This document shows positions 21,163-32,681 of a stretch of 64,000 bases of DNA, in pieces. This DNA comes from Cristatella mucedo. Taxonomy: Eukaryota; Bryozoa; Phylactolaemata; Cristatellidae. The notes under the pieces were generated by a model. It worked only from the letters and a program-made list of their open reading frames with translations. It was not told the origin of the DNA and did no database searches. Made by a program: the position numbers and the translations under genes. The stretch is taken from positions 1,746,501 to 1,810,500 of the forward strand of contig WPIO01000084.1 in the NCBI GenBank assembly GCA_009760855.2. The letters run 5' to 3'. Each line of letters opens with the position of its first letter. The first letter of the stretch is position 1.

Positions 21163-23640
21163 AGTTAGTTTTATCATCGTTTAGTTTAAGAAAATTTGCT
21201 GCCATCCATGTGTATATGTCATCAATACATGCAGCAAGGTAGTCGAGAGAATTCGACGTGCTGGAGGCCTGGGAAGGGTCAAAGGAAAGGTACAACTGAG
21301 TGTCATCTTCGAAGAAGTGGAAGCCTAGATTGTGCCTGGAGATCACATCGGCAAAAAGGAGGGTATAAACCGTGAAAAGAATGGGACAAAGCATAGACCC
21401 CTGAGGTAGTGTCCATTCACATCAATACTCTGGAGTCTCCTACTGAGATAGGACCTGAACCATTGCAGTGCAGTGCTAGTGATGCCCAGGCAAGATGTGA
21501 GGCACTCAAGAAGGACTTGGTGATCGATAGTATCAAAAGCTGACGAAAAATCGAGCAAAACATGCAGAGAGCGGCTACCTAAGTCTACATTGCTAAGCAG
21601 GTCCTTATACATCCAAAGCAATGCTGACTCTTGAAGTGATTAGCTCTGAATTCAGACTGGAACTTACTAAGTAAGGTTTGAAGTTTCAATATATTAATCC
21701 AGCTGGTCTGCCACGACTCGCTCCACTCGCTTTGATAGGAATGGTAGAAGGGAGACTGGGCGGAAGTTGCTTAAATTCCCTTGGTCGAGCGATGCTTTCT
21801 TGCATAATGGCTTTACTACAGCTTTTTTGAAAGGTGCTGGGACATGACCTGAGGCTAATGACATATTTATGATGTTAGTTGTGCATGGCAGCAGCAGATC
21901 TGTGCGTCGTAGAAGCATGACAGTGGGAATAGGGTCTAGAGGAGTAGTTGTATTTTTTTTATTGGGATTTGAGCTCCAGAATGTCATTATTGACCTCCGT
22001 GAATGATGACATTGAGGTGCTGCATGGAATTGAGGGACAAGATTCCAGGCTTCTATCTTATGGAAGGACTCCCTGATCTTGTCTATCTTGTTGACTAAGG
22101 AGCTAGAGAAGCGATCAGCTAGATCATCACAAGGATCACTAGGTTTATTATTATTATTATTATTATTAGGTAAAGAGCTAACCTTGAAGCAGTTAAGATG
22201 ATTGATCGTAGACGTCAGCATTTTTAGATTATGCTTCTGTGAATCAACAATGTTTTATAGAAGCTAGACTTGCCTTTGCTAGGATCGATTGGTACGATTT
22301 ACAGTAGTCCTTGTATGCCGGTCGATGGACAGTCAATTCTCATCTTGTATATGCTTTTTTAAGCTTGCACGTACTAGATCTAGCTAGTTTAATGTCTGCA
22401 GTAATCCAAAGGCGGCCGTCTGGGCGAGGGTGCACAGTACACCTAGTCAGAGGTGCAAAATCGTCGAGTATGTCAGCTAGTGTCATGTTAAAGCAATCTA
22501 CCAATGGTGACAGGTCAAAAGAGAGATTGAGTAGCAGAGGCGAAGTAGATATTCTCGCACGGCCAGCATCGATGTCAGCAAGGGTCTTGAGGTTTTCTGA
22601 TTCTCGGGTGATTTTCAATGACGATGAGGGCACACATTGTAGAGTCAGTGAGATCTGCATGTAGTCAGATTTCAGCAGAATTTGGTAATAATTGGTAATG
22701 ATAGTGTGCAGTTGTAGGAGACAATTTTGTCGACTGTGTGACTCTTGATGTGAGTAGGGCCATGCGCATGAGCCATAAGAGACAAAGAGTCAAGTCAGTG
22801 CACGAAATTCAGTGCTGAAGGCGTCAGATAAGTTATCAAAGTGGATGTTGAAATCACCCATAATGACGCAGGATTGATTTCTTGCACACAGAATCGAAAC
22901 GAGATCAGAGAAATCTGAGATAAAGGAGGACCTGGTACCTGGTGGTCGATAGGCTACTGCCACCATCGGTAGCTTGTTGTCGAGTGAACTCAAAACAATA
23001 GATTCGAAAGGCTGCTTTAAGGGTACTGTAAACTGCTTGAAATTGAAGGATGTGTATGTAATATCAGTGACTCCGCCTCCAGTTTTGATTGATCTAGGAG
23101 TGTGAAAGAAGGAGAAGGCTGCCGGGGTTGTGTCTTTAATTGTTGGGCAGTTTAACGATTTTAGCCAAGTTTCGGTTAAGGTCAGGTCTAGCAAGCTGAG
23201 CCCTTTTTTTCAGAAATGAGGCCTCTTATCAATAGAGGTTTATTGCACATTGAACGAGGATTCCAAAGACAAGCGGTACGTTGGGCCACCGGAGTCTTAG
23301 CGACCCTGATAACCTCTAAGTTAAAGAGATTCAGGGCAACACTTCAGGGAGAACGTGCTGAAAGGTTCGAGACAATGCTAGGAATACCAAACAAGTGGGT
23401 ATTCAGCTCGAAGCTCTCGCCAAACGAGTGGGTTCTCAGCTTCCGCCCACCCCCATCGGCTTCGGGTTTTTTTGTTAATGCATAATTCACGGATCTTAGC
23501 AATAGCAACATTATCTAGGAATGCATTTGAACGACGATAACAGAGCGATACTAGGTAAGCACAGTCATAACTAATAAGCGGGTTACTAGCTGCCTGCGTA
23601 TCTAGTGCAGCCGGCATGGCAGTACCAGCCCCAAGCGCAT
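21163..23640 (-). mobile_element. LINE-A copy with endonuclease and RT regions, decayed
   Basis: Minus-strand pieces include the APE endonuclease (LTLTETWLKSLNCP and SCVIMGDFNIHFDNLSDAF, 22790-23194), the linker (22340-22660), RT fingers (21694-22221, PVSLLPFLSKRVERVV) and the palm (21092-21621, where YADD is changed to FEDD). Frames are broken several times. A (TTA)n run lies inside at 22145-22168. The copy stops near the DDKTN codons and abuts an inverted LINE-A fragment at 21162. The outer limit near 23640 is approximate. Confidence 0.85.
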
Positions 23641-24384
23641 GGCCTTGACTCGGCATAGCACCAATCTGGCTCTATGTGTCAGCCTCCGAGCCAGCGTGAG
23701 TATGAGGGGGAAGGAGGGGGCAGGCCTTTTGTACTGAAAGCTGCAAGGCAGTGTGCTTTTCGCGTTGAGAGGGCCCTGGCAAAAGATCCGACTATGGCAG
23801 AGGCAGCAGGCGCTTAGTACGGTGGCTTAGTACATGGGCTGATTCGTTGTACAATTGGCAGTGTTCTTCTTGCATATCTGACTCAACCTCCTGCTGCCTG
23901 CCTCCGTTTGCGGCAAAAGATTTCTTGTGTCGGGCTGAAAGGAGACCGTTACGTGACATTTTTACGGGCATGCAGCTCGTGGATCGCCACGTGTGACGTT
24001 TGCATCTGGAGACGAGGGCAGATTGAGCGACAGCGCTGGCAGTCGGCCCTGCATCCACAGTCCTGCGGCGTTACTTGGTTGCGCGCTAAACGCGTGAGGG
24101 GGTTCATTGCTGGCTCTGTAAGGGTGCTTGCTTGCATTGTGGCCAGCCAAGATCTGCAGCTTCCAAGGTTTTTGGTACCATCGTCTTTGCCGATGGACAA
24201 TCATTGTGATTGGCGACATTTTTTCCTTGTTTTTGCTTATTGGCTTGTCGTGAAACAAGTTCTTACTAGCTGTACATCTAACTTGGGTGCTTCATCCAGT
24301 GTCGCTGGCAGTATCGAGGCCTCGAACAGGGAGTCGTCTGACCACACCTCGGCCTCCGTCGTCATTGGGCACGTGAGCCGTGAG
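23641..24384. other. Upstream of SLC25A44, nothing recognised
   Basis: No repeat or protein match seen; possibly promoter-proximal sequence of SLC25A44. Confidence 0.45.
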
Positions 24385-24403
24385 CTCTCTCGTCTCTTCT
24401 CTC

Positions 24404-24460
<57 letters not shown>

Positions 24461-24461
24461 C

Positions 24462-24547
<86 letters not shown>

Positions 24548-24568
24548 TCCCTCTCTCTCTCTCTCTCA
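24385..24568 (+). repeat. CT/GA microsatellite upstream of SLC25A44
   Basis: About 180 bases of nearly pure CT, with short CCC interruptions, ending 277 bases before the SLC25A44 ATG. It could lie in the promoter or 5' UTR. Long Ser-Leu open frames here are artefacts of the repeat. Confidence 0.9.
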
Positions 24569-24844
24569 GGATCTCCGGCCTTGCTTGAACTTGCTTGCGC
24601 CGGCCTATCCCGGCTTCGCCAGGCATCTCTTGCTTTGCCTCTTCTCGTTCTAGGCTGTCTGGACCTTCCGGGCTGTGATTCACTGCTTTGCTGTCTGCTC
24701 AGTGCGGCCAGCCCTCTCAGATAGCCTGCTGCTGAGAGCTCAGACCGTCATTGGCCGAGTTGCCGGGCGCTCTCGCACTCGCGTGTCCAGGTGAACGTCC
24801 CTGCTGCCGGTTGCTCTGTCGTGATGTTCTCCTACGGGTAAACC

Positions 24845-25493
24845 ATGACTGGTCAAGTGCAAGTGATCGAGTTCTACATGATGGACAAGCGGAAGTACTT
24901 CCCGCTGACGCTGGCCTCGGGCGCCGCCATCCGAAGCTTGCTCTACCCGCTGTCGCTCCTCAAGACCCGCCTGCAGATGCAGCGACAGCTCTCGTTGTAC
25001 GCCGGCCTGTACGACGCGTGCAAGAAGATCGTGGCCAACGAGGGCGCGCGAGGTCTGTACCGAGGCTTCTGGGTGAACACTTCGTCCACCATTCCGCAGA
25101 TGCTCTACATCACCACGTACGAGAGCGTTAGGCAGATGCTTCGAGACCATACGTTCATGACGAACGGCACGATTCGCGCGTTCGTCGCCGGTGGCTGCGC
25201 CTCCGTCGTCAGTCAGACTTTCATCGTGCCCATCGACGTCGTCACGCAGCACCTGATGATGCTCGGCCGAGGTCTGGATCAAAGGCGAGTCAGCAAGCAG
25301 CGCCTGCCCGAGCTCGACCCGCTCAAGATCCCCGCCGAGGCGGCCAACTCTCGGATGGGCGCGACCAAGGCCGTCGTCGCCGCCGTCTATCGGGCGCATG
25401 GAATACGCGGCTTCTACCGAGGCTACGTGGCATCGCTGCTGGTCTACGCGCCCAACAGCGCGCTGTGGTGGTTCTTCTACGATCACTACACGG
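24845..25493 (+). CDS. SLC25A44: SLC25A44 exon 1
   Basis: Encodes residues 1-216, covering carrier repeats 1 and 2. It starts MTGQVQVIEFYMMDKRKYF and ends FFYDHYT. The donor is CACTACACGG|gtgagc, phase 1. The ATG is the first in frame after a TAA stop at 24839. Confidence 0.95.
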
Positions 25494-26418
25494 GTGAGCA
25501 GCGTGGGCGTGGCACAGTGCCGAGGCCCTGTCACTCGCTCTGCCCAAGTTCTCGTCCGATGCCAGTCACTCTGCAGGCTTGCCTGTCGCCAATGTTGCAA
25601 CCACCTCGTGGCACCACTTGCCCCCGACCATTCTAGCTGTCTCAACTGCTTGCAGCAGCAATGAAGGATCGCTCACCGCAGGATTCGAACCCTTGGACCT
25701 CGGGACCGAGGTAGTAAAGAGCAACCGCCTAACTCTAAATCCTAACCGAGACACTAAGATCTTGTCTCTGCATGCAAAGACCGGACCTCACTACCGACTG
25801 CCACAAAAACTCTTGACTTGCCGACTTAAACGAGCTCAAGGCTCACATTTTCCCACAGCATTTGTCTGTTGTGTGCTTATGCTTGCTGAAATTACAGATG
25901 GTAGTATCACTAGTCATATGATATTATTGCCGTCCAGCCCATCTTAAGTGTCTGTAAAGAGAGTGTCTGCCGGGGCGCTATAAATGCAATCTTCATGTCA
26001 TAAATGTTGTCAATTTTTCTGACGTTCGCTAAGCCGAGAATGCATTTATCGTTTGCTTACCACACTTGCGCATGTAGACTGCTGCCCTTCCTCAGTGCAT
26101 TCACTGTGCACAGTTTCCTATGTTCATGTGGCTAATGGATTCGAATCGTACTCATGTAAGTACTAAAGCAGTTCAGAGCCTAGGTTCGCTGCATTCTCGT
26201 GCTTGTGCCTGTCGCAGTCTTTTCAATGTCGTACGTGCTCGACTCCGGTCTGTTTTTTCTAGTCGTTTTGGCATCGTGGTCTCCATCCGACATGCCTCGT
26301 CTTGCCATACAGTGCTTCGCTGCGCCATTGGCGGGATGCACAGCCTCAATACTGACCAATCCACTGGACATAACACGGACCAGGATACAGGTCTGTGCCT
26401 GTCTGTATGCACGTGTGT

Positions 26419-26467
<49 letters not shown>

Positions 26468-26494
26468 TGTGTGTGTGTGTGTGTGTGTACGTGT

Positions 26495-26565
<71 letters not shown>

Positions 26566-26798
26566 TGCACGAAAGCACTTGTGTGCCCCTACTGGCTGTG
26601 CATTGTAGTTGTGAAGTTGACCTATCTGCGGCTGGGTGTGTAGCTACGCTGATAGCTGCTTTTGTTATCTACGGCTGGTTTATCTCTCCTGATTGGTGCT
26701 CTCCAAATGTCCAAGTATGCATGGCTAGAGGGCTTGCACCTCGGGGAGGGGGAAGGTTTCCGTGAATGTGATTGTCTCTGTCTCTGTCTGTCTTTCTG

Positions 26799-26860
<62 letters not shown>

Positions 26861-29800
26861 TCCCTCTCTCTCTCTCCCTCTCCCTTTCTCTCTCTCTCCC
26901 TTCCTCTATCTCTCTCTAACCATGCGACGGCAGGTCTCGTCTAGAAGTTCCTTTGCCAGCACCACGATGGGACGAGAACGAGAGCCTGATGACCTGTGGC
27001 AGGCAGCTGAGTTGCCGTTGAGGTGCTGCCACCATCATTTTAAGCAGCTCTCAGCCATTTGAGCATTTACGTCAGTGGGCAGCAGTCATCCTAGGAGCCC
27101 CTATCCTACGAGGTACTCCAGCGCTCTCTGTCCACTTCTTTTCGAAATGTATACTCTCCCTCCTGCCGATGTAATCGTCAAGCACAATAGGCTTTAGCTT
27201 CTATGCCGACGACATGCAGCTGTACAATGCTTTGATGCCTCCCAGCCGTCAAGCAAATCAAACTGACAACTAACTCCCCTTCTGCATGTATTGCTGACAT
27301 CTGCATATGGGCAGCAGCAAACTTTCTGAAATTGAATGACGATAAAACAAACTTCCTAAGTTATGGGCAAACCCATTACTACCCAGAATTTGGAAAACTG
27401 CCCCTCAAATGGGCTCTGCCAGCCTATCTCGCATAGCATCTGCACGATATTTGGGTGTATTGCTCCAAAGTGATCTTTCAATAGCGACTGCATCAGCTCC
27501 ACAGTCAAGTCTGCCTACTGTCAGCTATGTGACATTGCAAAAATTTCGGATCAGCTGTGAAAAAGGATATCATATCCACGCTGGTCGTACATTTGTGACA
27601 ATCCATCTCGACTTCTGTAATTCACCATCGAAAGTCTTGATGCCGTTACAAAAAGGCGCTTACAGTTGGTCGAAAACTGTGTAGCCAGGCTTGTCTATCG
27701 TGAACGTTGCAGCTAAAGCATTATACCACTTCTCACCGACCTACACTGACTTGCTATCAAGCAGTGTAATTACTTCAAGGTTTTGTCACTCGCATTTCTT
27801 TTAGGTTTCTTCATTCTCCAGCCTACTTACTCAAACTACTGCTCGGTCAGGCTAGGTGTCCTACGGCCTGCTTTTCTGACTCAATTTGTTAAGCTATGCC
27901 TCGAACCAACCTCAGATCGTTCATTTGCAGATTGCAGTCCTTTAGTTGGTGTGCTCCCAAAGCCTGGAACTCACTCCCGACTGACGTCACGACAATCCCT
28001 GACTTGACAACATATAAAAAGAAGCTAAACCCACCTGTTCCTGGTAGTATGCCCTGTGAATTGTCTTTTGTGGGCTTATGCGTACTGAGACTGTACATGT
28101 TAACATGCTAACCATAAGCTCATGCTTCCTTCACAGCAAATACAAAGTGACTAGAAAGAGATTGAGCTCTTTGGGGCGCTATGCGAATATCACATTATTC
28201 GTAATATCATTCTATTTCTTCTTGATCTCGTGTGGTTCGTGCTCGAGCACCGCCCTTGTCGAGCTAAATTCCAGGTGGATTGGTAACGGTGAGTGGGGAG
28301 GTTCTGGACGGCCTTTTGCGCTGCGGTCGACGGCCATCATTGAAGGAGTTGCATTCTTGTCGGCCAGCTTTGGGTCCAAGATTTTGTTCCCGGGAGGTTT
28401 GTGAAATTCGAGGCTGAGCCGGTTGACAGTAAGATCGTAGCAGTTTACCAAGGGGTCAATCGGTACATCTGTCTGGCAGGACTGAGATGGAAACAGTGAC
28501 CGTCAACCACTGCCACGTGGTACAATATTGCAAAAGACCTGGCACCCCACGGATTGGAGTCTGTTTCGGTGTTCCAGAGACTGTTACAACCCTGTGTGTA
28601 ACTTCACAGGGCCATGAACGCCATGCGGTGTCGCACCGTCTGTATTGGACACAACCTGAGCGGCTCTCTGGGCAGCATTTGCTTGCCAGAAGCCGTCATC
28701 TCATGCAAGCCATGGAGAAACATTTAGAAGCATTGCTGGTCCTGGACAGTCAAAGGATTAGGTAGCGTAGAACTAGTTCTGTAGGGCGGCTAGGCTGGTC
28801 TAGTTGTGCTGGTCGGTCAGGATCGTTAGCTGGAGAGAAGAGAAGATAGCATAGTTTATTCAGGGATTATGAAAATGAATTCCGCATTCAAGGGCCTCCT
28901 CCTTGTGCAGGGCAAAGCTTATGGCTACGATAAATGTAAAAAAACAAAAGTATTTGGCGATTGTACCGATAGAACCTAGGGATGTGCCATGGATGCTGAT
29001 ACTTTTGATGCATATTCATCCATGTTTGTAGAAAAGAAAGGTCCAGAATGTTTCATGATATGTATAGCACTACTTATCAAACTGAAATAAGAAATAAACT
29101 CCTGCAGTGATGCACAAGCCTACCTGACTTCATTTTTTAAATTTGATGCTGATCCTTGATGCATTTGCCGAGCTATGAAATGTATGCTACAAAGCTACAC
29201 TGTAAATAAAGCAGTTTAAAATTTGCAATAATGCACCTCAACAAGGTGCAAACACTTACCTTGATGTACCAAGGTTCAACAGGTTGGGACACAAGTCGCA
29301 TATAATGCAGAGATCGATGCGAATTGTATTCGTAGATATTTTTCTTATGGTTTGCTTCCGGGTTAGACACAATTTGCATGATCAGTTTTCTTTCATGTGA
29401 AAATCGTCAAAACTTCTTATCCAATTTCTAATATGCTTGTCCTTAGGAAGGTACCCTAAACAAAAATCCAATTGTTGGGCTAATTTTTATCAGTATTTAC
29501 TCGACATTTATCCTTCAACGAAAAGTGTAGAGGACTTCGTTGGTATTAACGTGATAGCCGATGTCGTGAGTCTGTATTAGCTTGTCGTGAGGCACTATGT
29601 AAATGGGGGCCAGCAAGCCACATTGAGCAGACTCCCCCCCCCCCCGTGGAACTGGGGAAAGAACTCCTAGACGAGAGACCTGCCGTCGCATGGTTACTGA
29701 GTCATTCTGTGGAACTATTAGGAGCTGCACCTTGCTGAAGCCTAGTCCAATGAGCCACCTTTTTTGAAGCAATCTGATCGGGAAATTGGCGTTTTTTTTT

Positions 29801-30588
29801 TATTTCGATGCCGAGGTCACGGCGACTTTTTTGCAATCTTCACCAGATGTGGAGCATATTCTTTTCTTTGGTGCCGTCTGCTTCCATTCCATTTGTTTAA
29901 TTTTTCAATGCACTCTTGGTTATCTTGTGGTCTGCATGAGGGTTCCATTTGTGCTACCACCTGCTTTCAACGTCCGCTGAGCAGTCAAAGCTAGCCCCAG
30001 CCGATCCGCATATGGCAGTGCGTGCAGTGCCCTCACACGATTCCCAGCTGCCCCACTCTGCTAGCCACCAGCTCGGCTCTCTGCATTCAGCCTCTATGCA
30101 TGTGCACGCTCGCTGGCACAGGCACGGCGCCGTCGAGCTGTCTAGGTGTGTGGAGTCTCGGGGAATCGCAAGCCTTGCTGCTGTGTGTGGCAGCCTGGAC
30201 CTGCTCGTCTTTGTTAGCTTGGTCCTACTGGCACTCACGAAGCCTGAGCAACAGGCTGGCCTTCTTCTTACTGGCCTTCACTTTTGTTCCTTCGGTTTCG
30301 ACGAGGGGTGGGCTCAGCAAAAATGATGGCGGGCAGCTGCTGCCGACAGACTGCAGCATGTCTCGCGGCCAGCATGTCTTGCATTGCGTTTTCTAGGTGA
30401 AAGGCAGCGGAACCATCATCTCGACGATGGGTCAGCTCTGGAGGGAGGAAGGGCTGAGCGTCTTCGGCAAGGCTCTTTCTGCCCGCCTGGTGCAGACGTC
30501 CATCTTTTCTTTTTCCATCGTCCTGGGCTACGAGACTGTCAAGCGTCTTAGCTTATTGGAAGAATACAAGCAGGACGTTCGCTGGTAG
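24845..30588 (+). CDS. SLC25A44: SLC25A44-like mitochondrial carrier, 3 exons
   Basis: A six-helix transporter of the mitochondrial inner membrane; mammalian SLC25A44 carries branched-chain amino acids. Exons are 24845-25493, 26263-26390 and 30397-30588, joined in phase to give 322 aa (human 314). The three carrier repeats show PLSLLKTRLQMQ, PIDVVTQHLMM and PLDITRTRIQ. The first signature lacks the usual acidic residue, as in human SLC25A44. GIRGFYRGYVASLLVYAPNS and the end at Trp fit this family rather than other SLC25 members. The start has A at -3 and an in-frame TAA immediately upstream. Exon 1 is GC-rich compared with its surroundings. Intron 2 (4 kb) carries GT and CT microsatellites and a LINE. 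No signal peptide is expected. Confidence 0.95.
25638..25765 (-). mobile_element. SINE-B head in SLC25A44 intron 1
   Basis: Minus strand: tRNA-like with B box gggttcgaatcctgcgg, followed by gctgctgcaagcag. The tail is missing. Confidence 0.65.
25766..26262. other. SLC25A44 intron 1 remainder, nothing recognised
   Basis: No coding or repeat match seen apart from the pyrimidine tract at the acceptor. Confidence 0.6.
26263..26390 (+). CDS. SLC25A44: SLC25A44 exon 2
   Basis: The acceptor is tgttttttctag|TC and the donor ATACAG|gtctgt, phase 0. It encodes DMPRLAIQCFAAPLAGCTAS then ILTNPLDITRTRIQ, the third carrier signature. The GT microsatellite begins 22 bases past this donor. Confidence 0.92.
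26412..26567. repeat. (GT)n microsatellite in SLC25A44 intron 2
   Basis: About 155 bases of GT with a few AC steps, starting 22 bases inside the intron. Confidence 0.97.
26773..26918. repeat. (CT)n microsatellite in SLC25A44 intron 2
   Basis: About 145 bases of CT with CCC and TTT interruptions. Confidence 0.95.
27100..28195 (+). mobile_element. LINE-A, decayed, in SLC25A44 intron 2
   Basis: Reads MYTLPPADVIVKHN, then SARYLGVLLQSDLSIATASA, then PKAWNSLPTDVTTI, with many frameshifts. The tail (ctagaaagagattgagctct) ends near 28195. Same orientation as the gene. Confidence 0.8.
28196..30396. other. SLC25A44 intron 2 remainder
   Basis: No recognised protein or repeat. A poly-C run sits at 29633-29645. 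Open frames at 28212-28451 (minus) and 28487-28765 (plus) look unlike known proteins. Confidence 0.55.
30397..30588 (+). CDS. SLC25A44: SLC25A44 exon 3, terminal
   Basis: The acceptor is gttttctag|GTG and the stop is TAG. It encodes VKGSGTIISTMGQLWREEGL, then GKALSARLVQTSIFSFSIVL and the end DVRW. It matches helices 5-6 of SLC25A44. Confidence 0.95.
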   Translation: MKGSGTIISTMGQLWREEGLSVFGKALSARLVQTSIFSFSIVLGYETVKRLSLLEEYKQDVRW

Positions 30589-30805
30589 TCGACCTTGGCA
30601 GATTGCTGGGATGTTGACGTCAGCCGTTTGTTGATCAGCCGATGTTGTGCTCAATTGGAAACTGAAAACTGCAAACCTCTCGTAGTCCTCGGGGTGTGAA
30701 CGATTGTCGTCCGAGCGGGTCTTGGAGATGTTGTGTGCTGCTTATGTTGCACGTGCGCATGCACGGCATACTTGTTGCTATGTATGGGATCGCATTCAAC
30801 GTATT

Positions 30806-30811
30806 AATAAA
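30806..30811 (+). terminator. Poly(A) signal AATAAA for SLC25A44
   Basis: A canonical AATAAA lies 218 bases after the SLC25A44 stop codon, in the sense direction. It is the first such hexamer seen downstream, so it is a plausible 3' end. Confidence 0.6.
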
Positions 30812-32164
30812 TGCCTGCATTCAGCATGTCTGCCGAATCGTGCTGACTGCCATTTGAAACCTCTGCCGTGCACTCTTAACGGTCCGAAGCGGTTGAGAAA
30901 GGCTAAGGTTTTCGCCGGCGACAAAACGGATCTCTCGCATGCAAAAGCTCTCTTGCTGCCTTCCCCCCAGCTCTGTGAGTGCCTAGGAGGCTTACGGCAG
31001 ATAGCAAAGGTGCCGTGACGGTCGCATGAAGGTCGAATGATGGGAGAGACAAGCATGCCAGTGACTGAGCTCGATGGCAGACGAATACGTCTTTGCTTCT
31101 GCCACCCCCGGCGAGTCTGGGTGTGGGGATTTAGCATTTCTGTTTTTTTTTGTTCTGCATCCACTCCAACCCTGGCTTGCTTGCTGCTGCCGCGGCCGTC
31201 GGCACCGTGCGTGCCTCGCCCTGAGCTGCAGCCACTGCTACAGCTACTGCTACTGCAGCTACTATCGCCTGCTAGGAGGGACCTGCCTGCAGTGTGGGCG
31301 TCAGCTGCTGCAGGCGGGTCTCGCCTAGCGGGCGACCGTTGTGCTGCCTCTGTACCGACCCGCCGGCGCAGCCTCTTCTCGAATTGGCTAGCCTCGCCAT
31401 CTAGTTGCAGATTCTCTCACAGCCGACTCGTTACAGCAAATGCATCTCTCGTGACGGCCCCAACGATCCGTTAGCTAAAATGCTCTCACTACCTAACGAG
31501 CTCCGATTCATTGTGCCCATCTTATGGTCGAAATATACCTCCCTAGTTGGCCTCAGCGATGCCGACTTGACCGGAATTTGTGCTCACTCGGTTTGAATGT
31601 GTTTTCGTACAAATCTTTCAATCCTGCTCACAGTTCCTGTTGCAGATTCTCGATCGCTAGCTTGAACTCGGCTTATGTCTCCACGGGATTTTTTATCTCG
31701 TACCTCGAAAGGAGAAACCCGACTAGCAAGGTGAAGAACGTGTGCTAAACAGTGATAGAGTGTGCATAAATGTATATAGATTAGGTAAAAATTTACAAAA
31801 AATGTCGATTTTAATGACCTTGAAAGCCCGTACATATGAGTTTGAATGTTACCAGAGGCTTGAAAGCGAAAGCTACTAAAACATAACCGAGAGCCGGAAT
31901 TTGTGTAGACTTGTATATGTGCACGCACTGGTACAGCAGACACGTATAGGTGTTTGCACGTTTTTATAGCCTTCAATCTGCTGATTTTTTCTTGTTTCTT
32001 ATCACATTTTGTTCATGTCGACGAGGCCCTGCGACTTTGTATACCGTAGAAATGTAGCTATGACAACAGCTACTCTTGGAATGCTGCAAAACTCCTGAGA
32101 GTTCATATAACTCGTGGCGTATTCTAAACGTGGCCGTCAAAGGGCAGCCATAGCCTCGCTCAGA
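30812..32164. other. Downstream of SLC25A44, nothing recognised
   Basis: Moderately GC-rich with gctgctgcc-type simple sequence around 31190-31280. No protein family seen. Confidence 0.5.
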
Positions 32165-32250
32165 GGTCAAAGTTCGCTCGAGCCCTGCCCGGCATATGCG
32201 AAGCGCCTGAATCGGGAATAGGTTCTCTTATTGCGCTATACAAATGATTG
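32165..32250 (+). mobile_element. SINE-A, partial
   Basis: B box cgctcgagccctgcc and tail gcgaagcgcctgaatcggga. The head is decayed. Confidence 0.65.
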
Positions 32251-32537
32251 TATTTTTACAGCTGCTGTCGCCAATCCACTTTTACATTTTTCCTTTATAG
32301 GTTCTCCAATCCAAAGGTCTATTGTACGCAAAAAGCAGAGCGGGTAGGTTGGTGGGCAGCAGCAACAGCTGCATGAGGAGGGGCAGCTTCCGGTGGGTGC
32401 ATATTTGTAGGGGAACGAAATAAATAGTTGCATCCACTGAAAGCCTAACCGTGTTTACTAGACCTTCGCTTTACAACTGCTCACTTTTTTCGAGCAGCAA
32501 AATCCGTTTCAGAATATACGGCTCTAAATGAGGTGAT

Positions 32538-32681
32538 ACCGAGCTGGTTTGGTCCAGCGGTAAGGTACTCGCCCCGACCAAGGTCTGGCTGAGGTCGTGG
32601 GCTCGAGCCCCGAGGCATACGGGAAGTGCCTGAACAGAGATTGAGTTCTCTTGGGGCACAATACGAATGAATTATATATTG
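32538..32681 (+). mobile_element. SINE-A, well-preserved copy
   Basis: Head ccgagctggtttggtccagc, B box at 32600-32610 (ggctcgagccc), tail agattgagttctcttggggc, then an A/T end. A good reference copy for the family. Confidence 0.88.

Noticed and set aside
24237-24724. Ser-Leu and Arg-Glu rich open frames
   Set aside because: They are translations of a CT microsatellite.
24740-25645. 301-codon open frame on the minus strand opposite SLC25A44 exon 1
   Set aside because: It is the antisense shadow of a GC-rich coding exon and its sequence resembles no known protein.
26120-26765. Cys-Val and His-Thr rich open frames
   Set aside because: They are translations of the GT microsatellite in an SLC25A44 intron, apart from the short real exon 26263-26390.
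32538-32612. Apparent tRNA gene with B box
   Set aside because: The tRNA-like head is one of many dispersed copies with the same LINE-like tail, so it is a SINE, not a tRNA gene. The same applies at 18482-18570.
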